From Apiosordaria backusii (taxonomy: Eukaryota; Ascomycota; Sordariomycetes; Sordariales; Lasiosphaeriaceae), in NCBI GenBank assembly GCA_030549205.1, contig JAUKTV010000021.1:1-64000 (forward strand): a stretch of 64,000 nucleotides of DNA, read 5' to 3'. The notes beneath the pieces are model-generated. The model searched no databases. It was not told the DNA's origin and worked only from the letters and a program-made list of their open reading frames with translations. Every line of letters starts with the position of its first letter. Position 1 is the first letter of the stretch. This document shows, in pieces, positions 34,304-47,785 of the stretch. The translations under genes were made by a program, and so were the position numbers.

Positions 34304-35577
34304 GCACGTGGGAAAGATGCCAGAAAGAATGGTGGCTTCGGGTTTCTCCGGAAGCAGAGAAGGAGGAGACTTTTGTGAATTGGGAAGTATTTGTGCATAT
34401 ATTTTCGGCATTGGGCCGTGGGCGTAGGAGTGAGAGGAGTCAAGACGGAGGGATATCAGGTAGTTGGGGACGGGATATTGAAACGCATGCGATGGTTTTA
34501 TGGAGGCAGAAAAAGGTAGGAAGGGCGAAAAGAGGAGGGTGGGTGGAAGACAGACAGGACAGGGAAGAAGAGGACAGTTGCATTACGTTGCCTAGATGGG
34601 ATGGGACCTGACGGGTGAAAGCGAAAGATGATTGACTTGTGTGAAGGATTATATGTAGATAGTAGCGACCCCTATTTTTGTTACCCTTTTGCTACCTTCT
34701 TTTGTCACCTTTTTGCTAATGTACATTTCTTTATTATCCTTTTACTGTCCTTTCTGGTCATCTTTCCTGCTACCCGTATATGCCTTCTCTTTTTTTACGC
34801 GATTTCGATAACTATACTCTTTCTCCCAACATTCCAATTTATGTATAAGGCGGTGGTGAAATTTATTGCTGCATGGGCTTGGTTTTGGAGGGTTTGGGAA
34901 AAGCGGGACAGACAAGGGAATGACAGGGAGCAATTGGTGAGGTTTTTTTTTTTTTTTTTCAAGAAAAAGGGGAAAAAGAGGACAGTAATAATGGTGGGGG
35001 GAAACAACTATGGGGGAGGGAGATAACGGAACAAAATCCAGGAGGGGTGGAAAAACAGATTAGTGGGAGGGAGCTGTCTCGCCCAAACGTACCTACTGGG
35101 AGTGTGAGGGTGGAAGATGCCAAAACGGAAAAGGAAAGAGGAGGCAGAGAAAGCAAAGACACGAAATAGGTAGAGAAAACATCTCAGAAAAAGAACGGAA
35201 TACTTTATTTTCCACAACTCTGTTTGCTTGCTTCACCCGCGGTAATGTGTGACTGTGTCTATGTGTGTTGCGTCGGACAACCCCTGCCAAGAATTCAGGG
35301 GCAGGTCTTGGCATTGAGTAACCTCTCTACCCGCTGAACACAGAAACACAGACACACCTACTAGACTTCCTGATGGTGATTTTTCCAAGGTAACTAGCTC
35401 AAGCTACGGCTAAGCAAGCATATCACCATTTCAGAGCGCCTCTTTGTATTATGCCAAAAAGTCCATTGCAAATCCATATTAAAAGTATATCACCTAACCC
35501 AAAAAATGCAATTGTTTCTTCATTTCCTCCACAAAGCCCATCAGCGTTTCGAGACGTCCACTGCCCCTTCCCCTCTG
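34304..35577. other. Convergent 3' region, no supported gene
   Basis: Lies between the convergent karyopherin (+) and MIT-domain (-) genes. It contains purine-rich and T-rich low-complexity runs, including a long T tract near 34942-34959. It probably holds both 3' UTRs. Confidence 0.5.
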
Positions 35578-37251
35578 TCAACCCCCAACAACAGCAGAAG
35601 AAGAACCTCCCTGCGCCCCCCTCCTCGCCTTGGCGCCGGCCTTCAACTTCTCCCACCGTTCCCTGTATTTCTCTACCGTCTGTTCCAGCCTGTCATAATC
35701 CTTCTCCTTGGCCGCCATCCTCTTCGCCAACTCGGCCAGCTGCTCCTCCAATTCTGCATTTTTCTTTTTTAGAGCCGCCTCATCACCTCCGGCTGGAGGT
35801 AAATGCCCATACCCCCCACCACTAGAAGTACTCATCGGCGACCCAGGTCTTTGCAACCGTAAGCTCTGCGCCAAGGCCAGATGGGAGCTCTGACTGTTTA
35901 GTTCAAAGGCGTGCAGACGCTTGCTCACTCTGTCCAAGGCGTCCTTGAGCGAGGCGTTTTCGAGTTGAAGCTCCTCAACAATATTGCGGAGCTGATCTTT
36001 CTCGTTTGGACCGCGGGATTTGCCCGAGTGTGACGACAACAGCGAAGGTGATTTTCTAGAGCCTAACTGTGGCGGGATTTGGATTTCTTGTGCGTCAACA
36101 AAGTCGTCATCGTCGTCATCCTCCAGGCTATTAGGGTCGCGGTGTGTGGAAGCAGCGAGGCGACGGCGTTCTTTTGTTTCATGGTGGAGAATGCTTGCGT
36201 AGGAGACGGTGTGGCCGCTAGTTGGGACGAAATAGAAAGAGTCGGCAGCGCTCGGGTCTCGAGGGAGGGATCGGAGGGCAGCACGGGAGTAAATCTTCTT
36301 GAGGTCAGGCTCGGTAGTAGCAGTCGGTGTTGTTGGAGGGTGAGCCGTCCACTGGCGCTTTCTTGAAGGGGCGGGTTCTGGGGAGCGGACAGGACTGGTT
36401 TGGCTGGAGGTAACTGATGATTCTTCAGAGACTAATGGGAGCCCGGCGAAGGCGAGAGGCGCAGAGAGACGATTGATCAAAGTGCCAAAGGTGCTATAAA
36501 ACCTGGAGAAACCTTCATCGCTCGGGGCCGGGCTACTGGTACTCTGTTCAACTTTGGTGGGCTCACTGGATGTGTCCTCGGCGATGGCAGGGGGAACCCA
36601 GCCTGGCTTGCGTGAGTGGTCCAGGGAATCTGGGGTTTTGGAGCCTCTCGTGGAGCTCTCCCTGCGGGGATGCACTTCCAAACTTCCGGGAGCCTGGTCA
36701 TTGGAAACACTGGGTGCCAGCGGCTGGCTGGGATACTTGGATCGAATTCCTCGAGCGGATGCCAAGTTGTTTGCAATAGAGGATGACAGATTTCTTCCCG
36801 GGTACCGCTGGTGAGACAATGTCGGGATGGGCTTCGTCGCATGCGTGGATCCCGTAGCATGAGGTGAAGCTTTGGATGATGTTGCAGTTTTGGCATTGTC
36901 TTGGTCTGTCGTTTCCTTTTCTTCTGCTTCGGCAATATCGCTGTCGATACTGTTCTGGCTGGGGAGTCCAAGGGGTAACATTAGCAACTCAGACAACTGC
37001 TTGTGATGTTGCTCCAGCAAGCCCAGCATGCGCAAAGCCTCAATGCTCGTCGTCCCTTTCGCTGCATTTGCGAACTCGCCGGCAGCCTGCGCATGTTCAG
37101 TGACGGCGACAGCTGTGTCGGATGTTTTCGTGGCGAGGGATGCAGCGCGGGCATGGTCGTGTGCCTTGGGATATCAGTGTCAATAGCTGTGTGTTTGCCT
37201 GCTCATCAAATCGAACATATGCCATACCTTTGTCAGCGCGGCAGACTCCAT
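35578..37251 (-). CDS. MIT-domain coiled-coil protein, Atg38-like
   Basis: Exons (minus) 37251-37228 (24 nt) and 37164-35578 flank a 63-nt intron (GTATGG...ATCCCAAG). The product is 536 aa. The N-terminus reads MESAALTK then AHDHARAASLATK and continues as an alpha-helical MIT-like module (AGEFANAAKGTTSIEALRML, LLEQHHKQLSELL) over about residues 1-75. A long disordered S/P/T region follows, with an acidic patch (LEDDDDDDFVD). Two coiled coils lie near residues 395-430 and 473-523 (KKKNAELEEQLAEL). This order, N-terminal MIT and C-terminal coiled coil, matches Atg38/NRBF2, a subunit of the autophagy PI3-kinase complex I. The assignment rests on architecture and is moderate; other MIT proteins are possible. 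Confidence 0.75.
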
Positions 37252-37936
37252 CTTCGGAGAAGCGCGCGGTGCATATCAGAAAAAGAGCAAATGAGGTTAG
37301 TGGGTGACACTGCGGCGAATGGAGATATTCGTGATGACGGATTGGCGGGGACAGAGGACTTCAGGGAGCTGGTCGGCGGAAGGCGCACATAGGGCTGGGG
37401 GATTGGCGGGGAGGCTTATCTTATCGCAAGACCCCCCCTGGCTCGTGCCCTGTCCATCTGCCGCAGCCAGTCCTTCGCTTGGTGCGACAACGATGGGAAC
37501 CTTGCGGTCGGTGCAGCACGAGTTTGTCGCATTGGGATGGAACCAGACCCAGCAAAGAGGGGCCGTCCGTTACTCCCTCTATTAATTAATCTCGGATTTG
37601 AAACGTCATGAACTTCCAGGAAAGGCACCTTACTTGATATTCATTGCGCATTCCATCTTCGACAACAATTCTTTATCGTGATCTATCAAGGCCAACCTCA
37701 GCAACTTTCTCGCCTTTCAAGCCTTGGATTATCCAAGTGGCCGTTTCTTGGCATCTCGGCCTATGACGATGCCATCATAGGCAGAGAGCTATCTGTACCT
37801 CGTCTCTGAACCACAAGTCTCACTCGGCGCACAACTCTATCTTCGGCATCTCTAGCACCCGCAACGCGCAGCAAATCCACCTCCTGCGAAGACCACAGAC
37901 CTCGATCCAGCGCGGGTGCTGCACTGGCAGACAAAA
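37252..37936. promoter_or_regulatory. Divergent promoter region, MIT protein / GRAM-VASt protein
   Basis: 685 bp between divergent start codons, without a supported ORF. A second in-frame start for the right-hand gene lies at 37916 (7 codons upstream, not an ATG), so 37937 is preferred. Confidence 0.45.
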
Positions 37937-40900
37937 ATGGACGGCACCTCAAACGGGCTGGGAAAGCTACTGCCAAAGTCCATTGCGGCAAAACGGCGGC
38001 GAAACAAGGCCTCGTCCATTTACAGCAGCACCAGCAACGATGATGTCGCGCCGCACAGAGGGCACGACAACCCCAACACCGATGGCCCTGCCAGCGAAAC
38101 CAGCTCTCTGCGCCGCACCGACAGCCAGCTCAGCGAGGAGAATGCCGATTTGATTTCTTTCGAGTCTGACACTGCATCGTGAGTCTCTTCATCCTTGATT
38201 TGCCCCTTTTTACCCCCTTCGCAGGGCTTCGTCATGCAATTTTGTCCAGCCTTGTCGAGATCTCTTGGCGACCCTTCAGTGGGGATCCCCGCCTCTAATT
38301 ACGAAAAGCTAGCACCTGATAGCCTGGAAGGGAATCGGGCCCGGGCACTTATCCGCGTATGCGCAGCTCCGGTCCACATCCACCTTACCTGACCTCTTGG
38401 CTCTCGTCGTCAACCAACCTGTGCCTCCCACAGGCGGCGTTTCTGCTGCTCGTCGTTGGCCGTCGTCATCAGCCTCTCCCAAACCACGTTATTAATTACC
38501 GGTCCTTCCGGATACACGCTCGTCTTGCATTGTTTTGTTTTCATTTGTGATTTCACCTATATCGTCAACTGACACCCATGACATTCGCTCGCTAGGCCAG
38601 ACATCCGTCCCACCGCTATCTCAGTCCATCCGTCCCAGATCGGGCATCTAACTACATCCTCGCCGCTCGTGCAGGAGAAATACAAGCCAGAGTCGCAAAC
38701 TTCAGACGTGCTGCCATCTGAAATATCCAGATTATCGACCCGATCCTCGACCTTGCCCCAAGACTCTTCAGATAGTCTCGAGTCTGCGCCCTCGCTGAGA
38801 AAGTCCCGAACCCAGAACCTCCTACATCCCGATTCCGATCCACCGAGAAGGTCTACGTCTGGAAACCGACTCAGAGACGTTTTTCGCTCAAAAAAGGGCT
38901 CGGAAAAGGGCTCCAGTGACGAGAAAACTTCGTCTGAGCAGCCTTCGCCGGCACCCAAACTTGAGTCTGAACCCAAGGCTTCGACTGGCCGTAACCGCGC
39001 CCTCTCACGCGGTCCCAAGTTGGAACCTTTGAAAGCCCCGCCGCAAACACCACAGACTCCGCCGCATGGAGAGCCGACTCCGCCAGTGATCGTGAATACC
39101 CCTCCCACTCCAACCGATCCACAGCTGCCCGTCATTGTGGCGACCAGCAGCAGTCCTCGTCGTTCAGCGAATGCGTCTCCCGTGGGGAATATGATAACAC
39201 AACGAAGAAGAGCAGGGTCAAATGCAGGCCCAAGCAAACTATCGACAATAACATCCGCCCCCCTTACGCCGACGCCAGAAGCTGGACCAGCCTCACCAAA
39301 TCCTGCTGCCACGTTCTTCTCGTCTATGTTTTCAGCCGTTCAGAATACTGCCAACTCTCTTAGCAATACCATCTCAACGGCGAACCTAACTCCTGGGAAC
39401 AAGTCTAGGGCCGGGACACCAGCCCAAGAAACCGATAGGGAGCAACAGCAGCAGCAGCAGCAGGACGGTGTCGAGGTTGAATCCTCGTCCATGCCAGATT
39501 TGTCTTCAGAATCGAAAGAGCCAGCCGTGAAAACGCTCGGCATGGGTGATCTCAGTCTCAGCCAGCTTGGCATCGCTGAGACACCGAGCAATGCTCCAAG
39601 TCCGGTGGCTTCAAAATTTGCAGATCCCGATTCGAGAAACAGATCAGAACCAGCACCGGATCCTCATCCCGCTCTTGCGGAAATTGCGGACGACTCACAT
39701 CTTTCACGGCCGAGATCGTTGTATTCTGCCAATGGAGATCGCACGCCCCCGGCAGGGAGTGTATGTGAGGGTAAATCAGGTGTTCACCGGAGCGGAAGCA
39801 TTCGCAGCGCTCTTGGTCACCGCCGAAAGCGAGGCAGCAGCATAGCTACACACAACACATCCGCGAGCGCGATCGGCGCTGCGATCTCAGCTGCCAGCAC
39901 CTCTCTTGCTAACCCGAACGCTGCGGGAAGCACCCCGAAGCTTACTGGATTTGCTGTCGCTACTAAGAAACGCAATCGTGATTTTCATACTCTTTTCAAA
40001 AGCGTGCCCGACGACGATTATCTAATTGAGGACTATAGCTGCGCTCTACAGCGTGAGATCCTGGCCCATGGCCGGTTATACATATCTGAGGGACATCTCT
40101 GCTTTAGCAGCAATATCCTGGGCTGGGTGACAACGCTGGTGATGAGTTTTGATGAAATTGTCTCAGTGGAGAAGCGGAGCACGGCGTTGGTGTTCAAGAA
40201 CGGCCTGGAGATTTCTACCCTACATGCCAAACACATCTTTGCCTCGTTTGCGAGCCGTGATACGACATACGATCTCATCATCAAGATCTGGAAGCTTGGC
40301 CATCCTCACCTCCAAAGCTCACTCAATGGCGTCCGACTCGAGGAGCCAGGCGGCGACCGTACTGAGAAGGTTGATGTGGAGAACGTATCTGTGGCAGGGA
40401 GCCAGAGTATCTCCGGATCCGATGACGAGAGCGTTGATGGGGATGGCGATGAGGACGATGTGTACGATGAGGACGAGGAAGAGGACGATAGCCAGGAGAC
40501 GAGCTTGCCGGCTGATGCAACTTCAGAGGCCCCTGACAAGGCTGCCACCCGCAAGGTATCTGGTGCAGCCCTCGCGTCTTCGGAGAAGCCGGATGAGAGT
40601 GCCCCCGCGAGTGGTGGTGATTTCCCCGGTCCTGCTACTCATGCGCCGACGGATTGCGGTGATGAAGCAACACATTACGAAAAGATCTTGGGCGACGAGA
40701 CTATCCCCGCGCCGCTGGGCAAGGTCTACACATTGCTCTTTGGTCCTGGCTCGGCCGCATGGATGGGCAAGTTTTTGACCGTTGACCAAAAGTGTCTAGA
40801 TCTTCAGATGGAGGACAAGCGAGGTCTCACCGGGGAGGTCAAGACACGGACGTTCACGTACATCAAGCCTCTTAATGCCTCGATAGGACCCAAGCAGACA

Positions 40901-41838
40901 AAGTGCATCGTTACGGAGCAGTTAGAATCGATTGACCTCGAAAAATCTGTCAACGTCCTCTGCAGTACTCAAAACCCCGATGTACCAAGTGGCAACATTT
41001 TCGTGGTTAAGACAAAGTATTGCCTTACATGGGGTGAGAACAATGGCACTCGTGTCCAAATCAACTGCACTATCGAGTGGTCTGGCAAGAGCTGGCTGAA
41101 GGGTACGTTACTCCTGAGACAATCAGTTGGTTCTGATATGCTAACATCAGCGGTGTAGGTCCCATTGAGAAAGGCGCAAACGATGGACAGACGCAGTACT
41201 GCAAGGACCTCTTTGCCAGTCTGCGAGCAGCCATATCTTCTCGACCACGGTCTAGCGCTCTCGGCGGTAATGCTGCAGGGGCCCGTGGCAAGAAGCGTGG
41301 ACGCAAGGCGAAGTCTGCGCTGGCCTCTAACCAAGCCAGCGACGTGGAGAGTGTTGCCAAGGTGCCCGTCAAGGAAAGTTGGTGTCTGTTTGAGCCTGCG
41401 CGGCCGTTTCTTGGCCCCGTGGTTGATATCATCAGGCCTATTCTTACCGGAAATGTGGTGTACGGGTTGCTTGTCGGCCTGCTGGTGGCTAGTTGGTTCG
41501 GGTTTGGTGCTCGGCAAGGACCAGCGCTTTATGGCCGCGACATCGGATTCGCAAACTACCCACAGCGACTTGCGGCTTACGAGGAGATGTGGAGTAGGGA
41601 AGAGAGTGAATTGTGGGAATGGATTGAGGAGAGAGCTGGGCTGGACCGGCTGAACGGTGGCAGCATGCCAGTGTCGAGAAAGAGGACCGTTGACCCGAGG
41701 ACTGTGGAGGAGAAGTTGCGGGAGGAGAGGATGGATGAAAGAGAGCTTCAGGAGGCGATCAGAGTTACGGAGGAGCATCTCCAAGTTTTGAAATCGGTTG
41801 TGAACAGGAAGGAGAAGGGCGAGGGGGCGAGTGATTGA
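37937..41838 (+). CDS. GRAM-VASt sterol-transfer protein (Lam/Ltc1 family)
   Basis: ER-anchored protein that moves sterol at membrane contact sites. Exons 37937-38178, 38596-41102 and 41159-41838 encode 1142 aa. Intron 1 is long for this genome (417 nt). Intron 2 is 56 nt with branch GCTAAC. Residues 1-535 are disordered and rich in S, P and T, with a run of seven Q near 39443. The GRAM domain lies about 539-650 (RDFHTLFKSVPDDDYLIEDY, RLYISEGHLCFSSNILGW). An acidic linker follows. A single VASt lipid-binding domain spans about 768-940 (HYEKILGDETI, GPGSAAWMGKF, CTIEWSGKSWLKG). A transmembrane segment NVVYGLLVGLLVASWFGFG lies near 1014-1034 and a charged coiled coil ends the protein. One VASt domain makes yeast Lam5/Lam6 (Ltc1) the closest type. 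Confidence 0.9.
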
Positions 41839-42072
41839 TTTCTTTTGGAAGCAGAAAGGGCGGCAAATTCTTCAGTCGTACTGGATCGGGTTTGGGGTTC
41901 ATCATCACATTCAGGCTGGCGCCGTAAGTTTTTTTCTTTGTAAAGCATTGAGCATAGCAATTATTATATGGTGAAATTCTTTTGGTACTATCTAATTTTA
42001 CTTCGGGGGCGAGAGCCTCTGTGTTCCGTCTGATATTGGTTATTTTCAGGGTTGAACTCCGACAACAAACAA
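41839..42072. other. 3' flank of GRAM-VASt gene
   Basis: A short AT-leaning intergenic stretch before tRNA-Arg. Nothing else is seen. Confidence 0.5.
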
Positions 42073-42162
42073 GGTCCGCTGGCGTAATGGCAGCGCGTCT
42101 GACTACGATTCTTCAAGATTCAACTCATCAGGAGGTTCCAGGTTCGACCCCTGGGCGGATCG
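42073..42162 (+). tRNA. tRNA-Arg(ACG) with 18-nt intron
   Basis: The acceptor stem GGTCCGC/GCGGATC pairs at all seven positions (one G-U), with G73. The T arm is CCAGG TTCGACC CCTGG. The anticodon ACG is at 42105-42107. The intron is 42109-42126, one base 3' of the anticodon, the standard eukaryotic site. The mature molecule is 72 nt before CCA addition. It decodes CGN arginine codons after A34-to-inosine editing. Internal A and B boxes are intact. Confidence 0.95.
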
Positions 42163-45100
42163 TCCAACATTTGACCACTCATTGAGTGAATTCTTTGGCT
42201 TTTTTGAGCTCTTTTGTGGCGGTGGAGACCTTGCTTTGATGCTTGGGGTGGCCCCTGAATCTCCGGATAACTTGCACAGCTCACAACTCTGGGGGATGGG
42301 AACCTCTCTTTTTGGCTGGATGATGATAAAAGACCAGCTTCCTCTCCTAGGGCCGTTACAATTAGTATATGACGGCTCCAATAGAATGTAGTTTCCACCA
42401 AGCAGATGCCGGAAATCCAGTACCTGGTAACGTGAGCTCCAAAAGCAACACAAGCTGTACTAGAAATTGTTACATGATAGCTATCGGTATGCACATAACC
42501 AAGTGACCTGGTTTCGAGAAGCGCATGCCTCTGTAGTCCTGTAAGTACGACAACTCAATACTCATTAGAGACTCGTCATATTTGACACCTGTTCGTCACC
42601 GCGCCATTCTCTCACCTCATCGGTTCCCAAAGTCTCTTCTTCTCCAGTTTCTCGATCCTGACCGACTTGCTGATCGAGCGACCGTGCCAACGGCCGGAAT
42701 ACGACATCCCATTTCCCACCTTCCCGTCTTCCAGCCATCAAACGCCCTTCAAGATCTCTCGAGCCCGTGTGTTCGCATCATCCTTCACCAAACACCACGA
42801 AATACTGGGTGACTTGGTGACACAAACACAACCCTCACTACATGAACTCCAACACACAGGCATGCAACCCCGCCCGGCTGGTACCACCGCGATGATTGAC
42901 CGGCGTCGAGCCGCTGCGGCGCACTCATCGATGCAACAGCAATCAGATGGAAGGAAGGGGTCAGAGCCCTACAAGCTTCAAGCTTTCCATGGTTCAGACC
43001 ACTCGGGGAAGCAATCCGGTGTCGATCCTTGAGCGGGATCTGGGAGGCGGGAGCGGGAGCGCGATCTGAAACTCGTTGCTAATCTTTTCCTCCCGCTCCC
43101 GTGCGTGTGTTCTAGTCTGGTCTGTGTGTCCGTCCCTACCTATTATCACCGGTGATATGTCTGATCGATCGCAGATGTGAGATAAACCTCACCGAAATCG
43201 GCACCGTAAATTTTTGAGGAAGGTCGGTATGCAAGGAGCCACGCGAAGACTACCATGACAAACCGCAGCGGTCGCTGTTACCTTTGATGGCCGTGGCAGA
43301 ACATGTTGTTGAGGAGGTGAAAGCTCGGACATTTTCTTCCTTTTCTGTGTCGATGACGGGCTGGACTGGATCGAGATTCGAGACCGGGCAGATCAGGCTG
43401 TCAAAGCATCCTCCAGAAGGAACAGCCGGGGCTTTCTCGGCCCGGAGATAACTTCCCGCGGATGTTACTTGCCTTACACGAAGACTCTGCCAGAGAGAGC
43501 CAGAATCGAATGAGGCGGGCAGAGGACTGAGCAGTTACGTACGGACATCGGGGCCTTCCGTTCTTGAAGTTCATCATCGAACGACAGTACGTTACCTATC
43601 TTACCCACAAGATCAGATCACACATCAAACCTCAACTCCCTTCCCATCAATCAATATCGAACCCTCCCCGCTTTCCTTCGGCCGTTTGCTCGCTTGCCCG
43701 CATCACTGCACATGCAAAAAAAGAAAAACGCGGGGAAAAACTACACGCCATATCATGCCATTGCCGTTGACAGATCGACGATTTTGACGTGCTTGACTCT
43801 TCCCCCCCAAAAAAAGACACACTAAAACAAGGACGCTACTGCACCTCTTACCGTTGTCGCCGTTGTCAACGGCCGCAACGGCCGGCGGGATGGTGTCGAA
43901 ATAGTAATTGAAGCGGGTCCTCCCGTGCGCCGACCGACGCTATCCTCAGATCATGATTTGTTGAAACTTACATCCACCCCCCAACAACAAACTTGGAAGC
44001 GCCACCTCCACAATTTTTTCGATTCCAACGAGCAATGGGGAAATCCTGATGAGATATCGGGGCAGATGGGCTGATACGGGGAGAGATGATGCGATTCTGG
44101 CTTCTCCACGTGGGGTAAATGGTTCGATGATCTTTGGGGCATCTCTGGGCAACGTCACTTTTTTATGTACCTTACCTACGCGTACAGCTTACCTATGTAC
44201 ATATGTGCAGTAAAGGCAAGCATCGGATCAGATCCGGACCTACAGGAGGTGAGGTGTGCCTTGCTTTTATTGGAGGTGCGGAGAAAATGTACCTACTTTA
44301 CTTTGCAGGGCAGGATTTCGAGGGGAAGAGGGAGGGAGGGTGGATGTAACCTGGGCTTTTTACACACCCTGAGGGGGATAACCTCCCGTCACGTCTCTCA
44401 GATGAAGTTTCGTCAACACCGGATATACCGAGAGTTGTGACGGAAAAATTTCTCTAAGTGACAGTGTCTTTTGAGAAGATGTCAAAATAGCAAAATAACG
44501 TTCAACGAAAACGATATGGAAAAGAAACAAACTGCCACACTTGCAAACAAACCCCCTGCCCAGTCTTGCCCTCTTTGCACCATGCTTGCATATGCCGTCG
44601 CCCCATATGCACCCCGACCAACTCGGTGCAAGAGTTCCATTTTCCATAGCATCAAGCTATTCACCGCGAACCGAAAAAAATGACAAACAAGCTAAAACAG
44701 AAAATGAGCTCGATTCGAGACCGGTGAAGGAACCATCCCTACAGCACAGGACAACCCTGATTAGGAGATCTCGGCCGTTTTTTCTTGTCTTGGATGTTGT
44801 GCAGATATGGATGGCATCATAGACTTGAACAATTCCCAGCCAAATCCCAGAGTCAAAAACAAGACACTACATTTTCTCGTACGAGATACCTAGTGATAAC
44901 TGAATAAGAAGAACAAATGACGCAAAATCCCATCTATTATTTTGTGTGCACTACATACACTAGTAAAAACAGATCGCCCCGGCCGCCGGTCACCTACCCC
45001 CCATCCGTCCCAACCTGCATATTCCGCAGACCCTTCTAGAGTTTCTTTGCATCCATACAGCACCATCCACCTCTCCATCTTTACCACAGTAACCTTGCGA

Positions 45101-46116
45101 AAAATGCCCAGACGTTGTAGCATGCTACACTTAATCTAATTAATCCTCCGACAGACACACTCAGCCTCCGTACGTACCTAAACTGAAAAACGCTAGATTA
45201 ATTAATTGGATTTTTTTGTAATGGGATTGATTGTCCTTGCATAAAGCACCTACATAGATTGGTATGTAGATAGACAGGACAAGATGGTCCGCCCGATCAG
45301 CCAGCCGGCCGGCCGGCGAGCGGTGTTAATGTAACTGCCCGGAATTTATCTATTTGTCTGTGGGGTTTTCTTGCGCCCCAGTAATATTGTCAGGAGTCAA
45401 CAAGGCGAGAGAAACAAGACAGAGAGACAGTTTGCAATGCTGCGACTACCCGCTATCAGTGATACCTCCGCCAGCCCTGCTTTGCTTGCCGTATCACTTC
45501 TGAACAGAAGGGGAAATACGCGGAGTAGAATTATTTTTGGCTGGGTTTCAGGTTGAAGGGTGATAATGCATTTACTTGCCTTTCTGCCTTTTCACGGGCT
45601 GAATTGACATAGATCCCCAGGCTCTACGAGACTGACTACCAGGGCCAAAGTTGGCGAACAGCATCAAAGCGGGTGCTTCGACATCCCCAGACAGCCGCTG
45701 CCGTTAGATAAGGGGCCACGTTGCAACCAAAATCGCTTATGATAGCCGCCGCTCGGCAACAAACGTCTCGACCCTCGGGCATAAACACCTCTCTCCTTCT
45801 CACCGTCGGCACAATTGCTTGCTGATTGCGTGATGTGTACACATCCCCCCTGCATTTTCCCAGGCACAGAACGCAACGTTGTGGTACTCTATCCGATCCC
45901 CCGATCCCGATCGCTGAAGACACCCTTTTTTTTCCTTCGCAAGCACGCACCTGAATCATTGGAAGACGAAACCTGAGTTGGCCCGATATCTGTGGAGCCG
46001 ACCCGTTGTTCCTCCACCCCAGGTAGCGAGCGGGTCGCCGTAACGGTTGCGTGGGGGCGGGCGCAGCGGGTTTCAGTGAGCCGAGTTGTATCTAGAAGGC
46101 CCGACAGCTGCAAGGT
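42163..46116. other. Gene-poor region
   Basis: About 4 kb between tRNA-Arg and the Rad55-like gene. Open frames are short and overlapping with no recognisable domain. A run of CCGG repeats lies near 45304-45317. Paired TTAATTAAT-type sequences flank 45137-45210. A lineage-specific small gene or non-coding RNA cannot be ruled out. Confidence 0.45.
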
Positions 46117-47785
46117 TTATGATACGCGGTCGTCGTCGTCGTCGCTGTCTTCCTTGTCGTTCTCTGCACCACCATCATTTTTATCGTCATCATTACTTTC
46201 AATCTGGTCGGCATCATCCTCGCTATCGTTGACAACTAGGGTCGCTTCCGGGTCTCCGTCGTCCGATTCTTCCTCTCGCACGCCCTCATCGAGCGCGTCC
46301 GCATTGCTCTCCGGCGCCCGAGTGAGCAAAATGTCCTCGCTGCCTTGCCATTGCGAGGGCATGGGTGGCAACGCATCTGGTTCAAGATCCCAACCGTAAT
46401 CCTCGTCGTCGCCCTCATCTTCGCTATCAGCGATCTCAAAGCCGGTGTCCCCGAGTTTCCGTTTTTGGGCACCTGCCGGAGTTGACATCGTCTTCAAAGG
46501 ACTTGAAGTCTGGTCGTATTCCACCGGAACTAACCCGGCCTTTTTACAGGATAGTTAGCAAAGAGTTTGCCACGATGAACCTAGACACGAGAAGTTCGGA
46601 ACTTACCGCTTCGATATGGAAGCCGCAAAGGGCTTCTGCATCATCCACATGCTTATCCACACCATTCAGCTTTTGAATGAAGGCAAAATGAAGCGCGGTG
46701 GAGGTCTCAAAGTCATCCTGAAGTCGGTCTCGGAACAGTGCAATTCTGGTTGCGATCCCTTGTCTCCAAACGCTTGCATTGATAGCGGGGACCAAGGTTG
46801 CACTGCGTTCCGTCTGCAACTTGGTGGCGCACTGCGTGAGGATGACAATAGCCACATCCCGGGTTGCTGCCAGTTTCTGAAGGTTACTCAAAATGTAATG
46901 AAGTGCCTGGATTCTGCGTTCTGCAGGTATTGGTGCTACACGCAAAGTCAGTCTCAGTCTTGTTGGATCTCCGCGTTAGAGACGTACCTCGGGTATCTTT
47001 GTGCTTTGTCTGAGGTGCCTGCCTCGAGTCTGTATTCTTGAGGAGGTCATGGTTTACCAAGGCCGAAAGAGAGTCAATGACAATAAGTGATGTTCCCTCT
47101 GGGACACAAGAAGCCGTGGGCCGGCACAACAGGGCTATGAGATGAACAAAAGTCGGGCAGCTATAGTGAATGAACTTGTCCAATGATTGGATATGTCCAT
47201 CCTCGGAATTCAAGTCAACGACCTGGTGTAACCGCTCAATGGACACACGGTGAAATCCATCTGCATCAGTGTAAGTGCCCGATCACACAAGACTCCCCAA
47301 GACCTGATTGCAATGAAAAAAAGGGGCAGAAAAGGATAAACACACCTACCCAGACAACTCCACCGCCTTCACGGAGGCACTTAGCAGTGAGCTGAATTCT
47401 AAAACGACGTGTCAGTTACGTTACGCACGCACGGATGAGGGGAGTGAGTGTAAAAGGATGAGATACCCGAATGTTGTCTTTCCCACACCGGGGGGCCCCC
47501 ATATTTCCGTCACACTGCCCTTCTGGATGCCATTTGAGGCATCGAGTAGCGAAAGCCCAGTGGAGATGTGGCGGTTCTGGATCCCTTCAAAGTCTTCCAG
47601 GGCTTGCGCAGCCGAAACGGTAGGAAGACGGTCTGGATCCGAAAATGGTTAATCTTTTTTTCTTTGTAATTGGGTTGGCACTCCAGCTTGGGTCGCAAAG
47701 GGAGCCTCTGGGCAAAGGGTTGGGTTCCTTTGGTCTTACGGGTTGAGGAAAGGTCAAGGCTTGAGCCGTGGATTGTATCCATCAT
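46117..47785 (-). CDS. Rad51-paralogue recombination ATPase, Rad55/Rhp55-like
   Basis: RecA-fold ATPase that helps load or stabilise Rad51 during homologous recombination, in the nucleus. Six exons on the minus strand are 47785-47740, 47632-47467, 47398-47346, 47260-46988, 46920-46607 and 46539-46117, with introns of 107, 68, 85, 67 and 67 nt. They encode 424 aa. The segment ISTGLSLLDASNGIQKGSVT leads to Walker A EIWGPPGVGKTTFG (residues 61-69). Walker B is SLIVIDSL (about 146-153). RRIQALHYILSNLQKLAATR and ILTQCATKLQTE follow, as in Rad51 paralogues. The last exon (285-424) is a strongly acidic D/E-rich tail. Which paralogue it is (Rad55 or another) is inferred from the short N-terminus. The first-exon splice site (GTAAGA, acceptor GGATCCAG) is the least certain. 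Confidence 0.82.
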
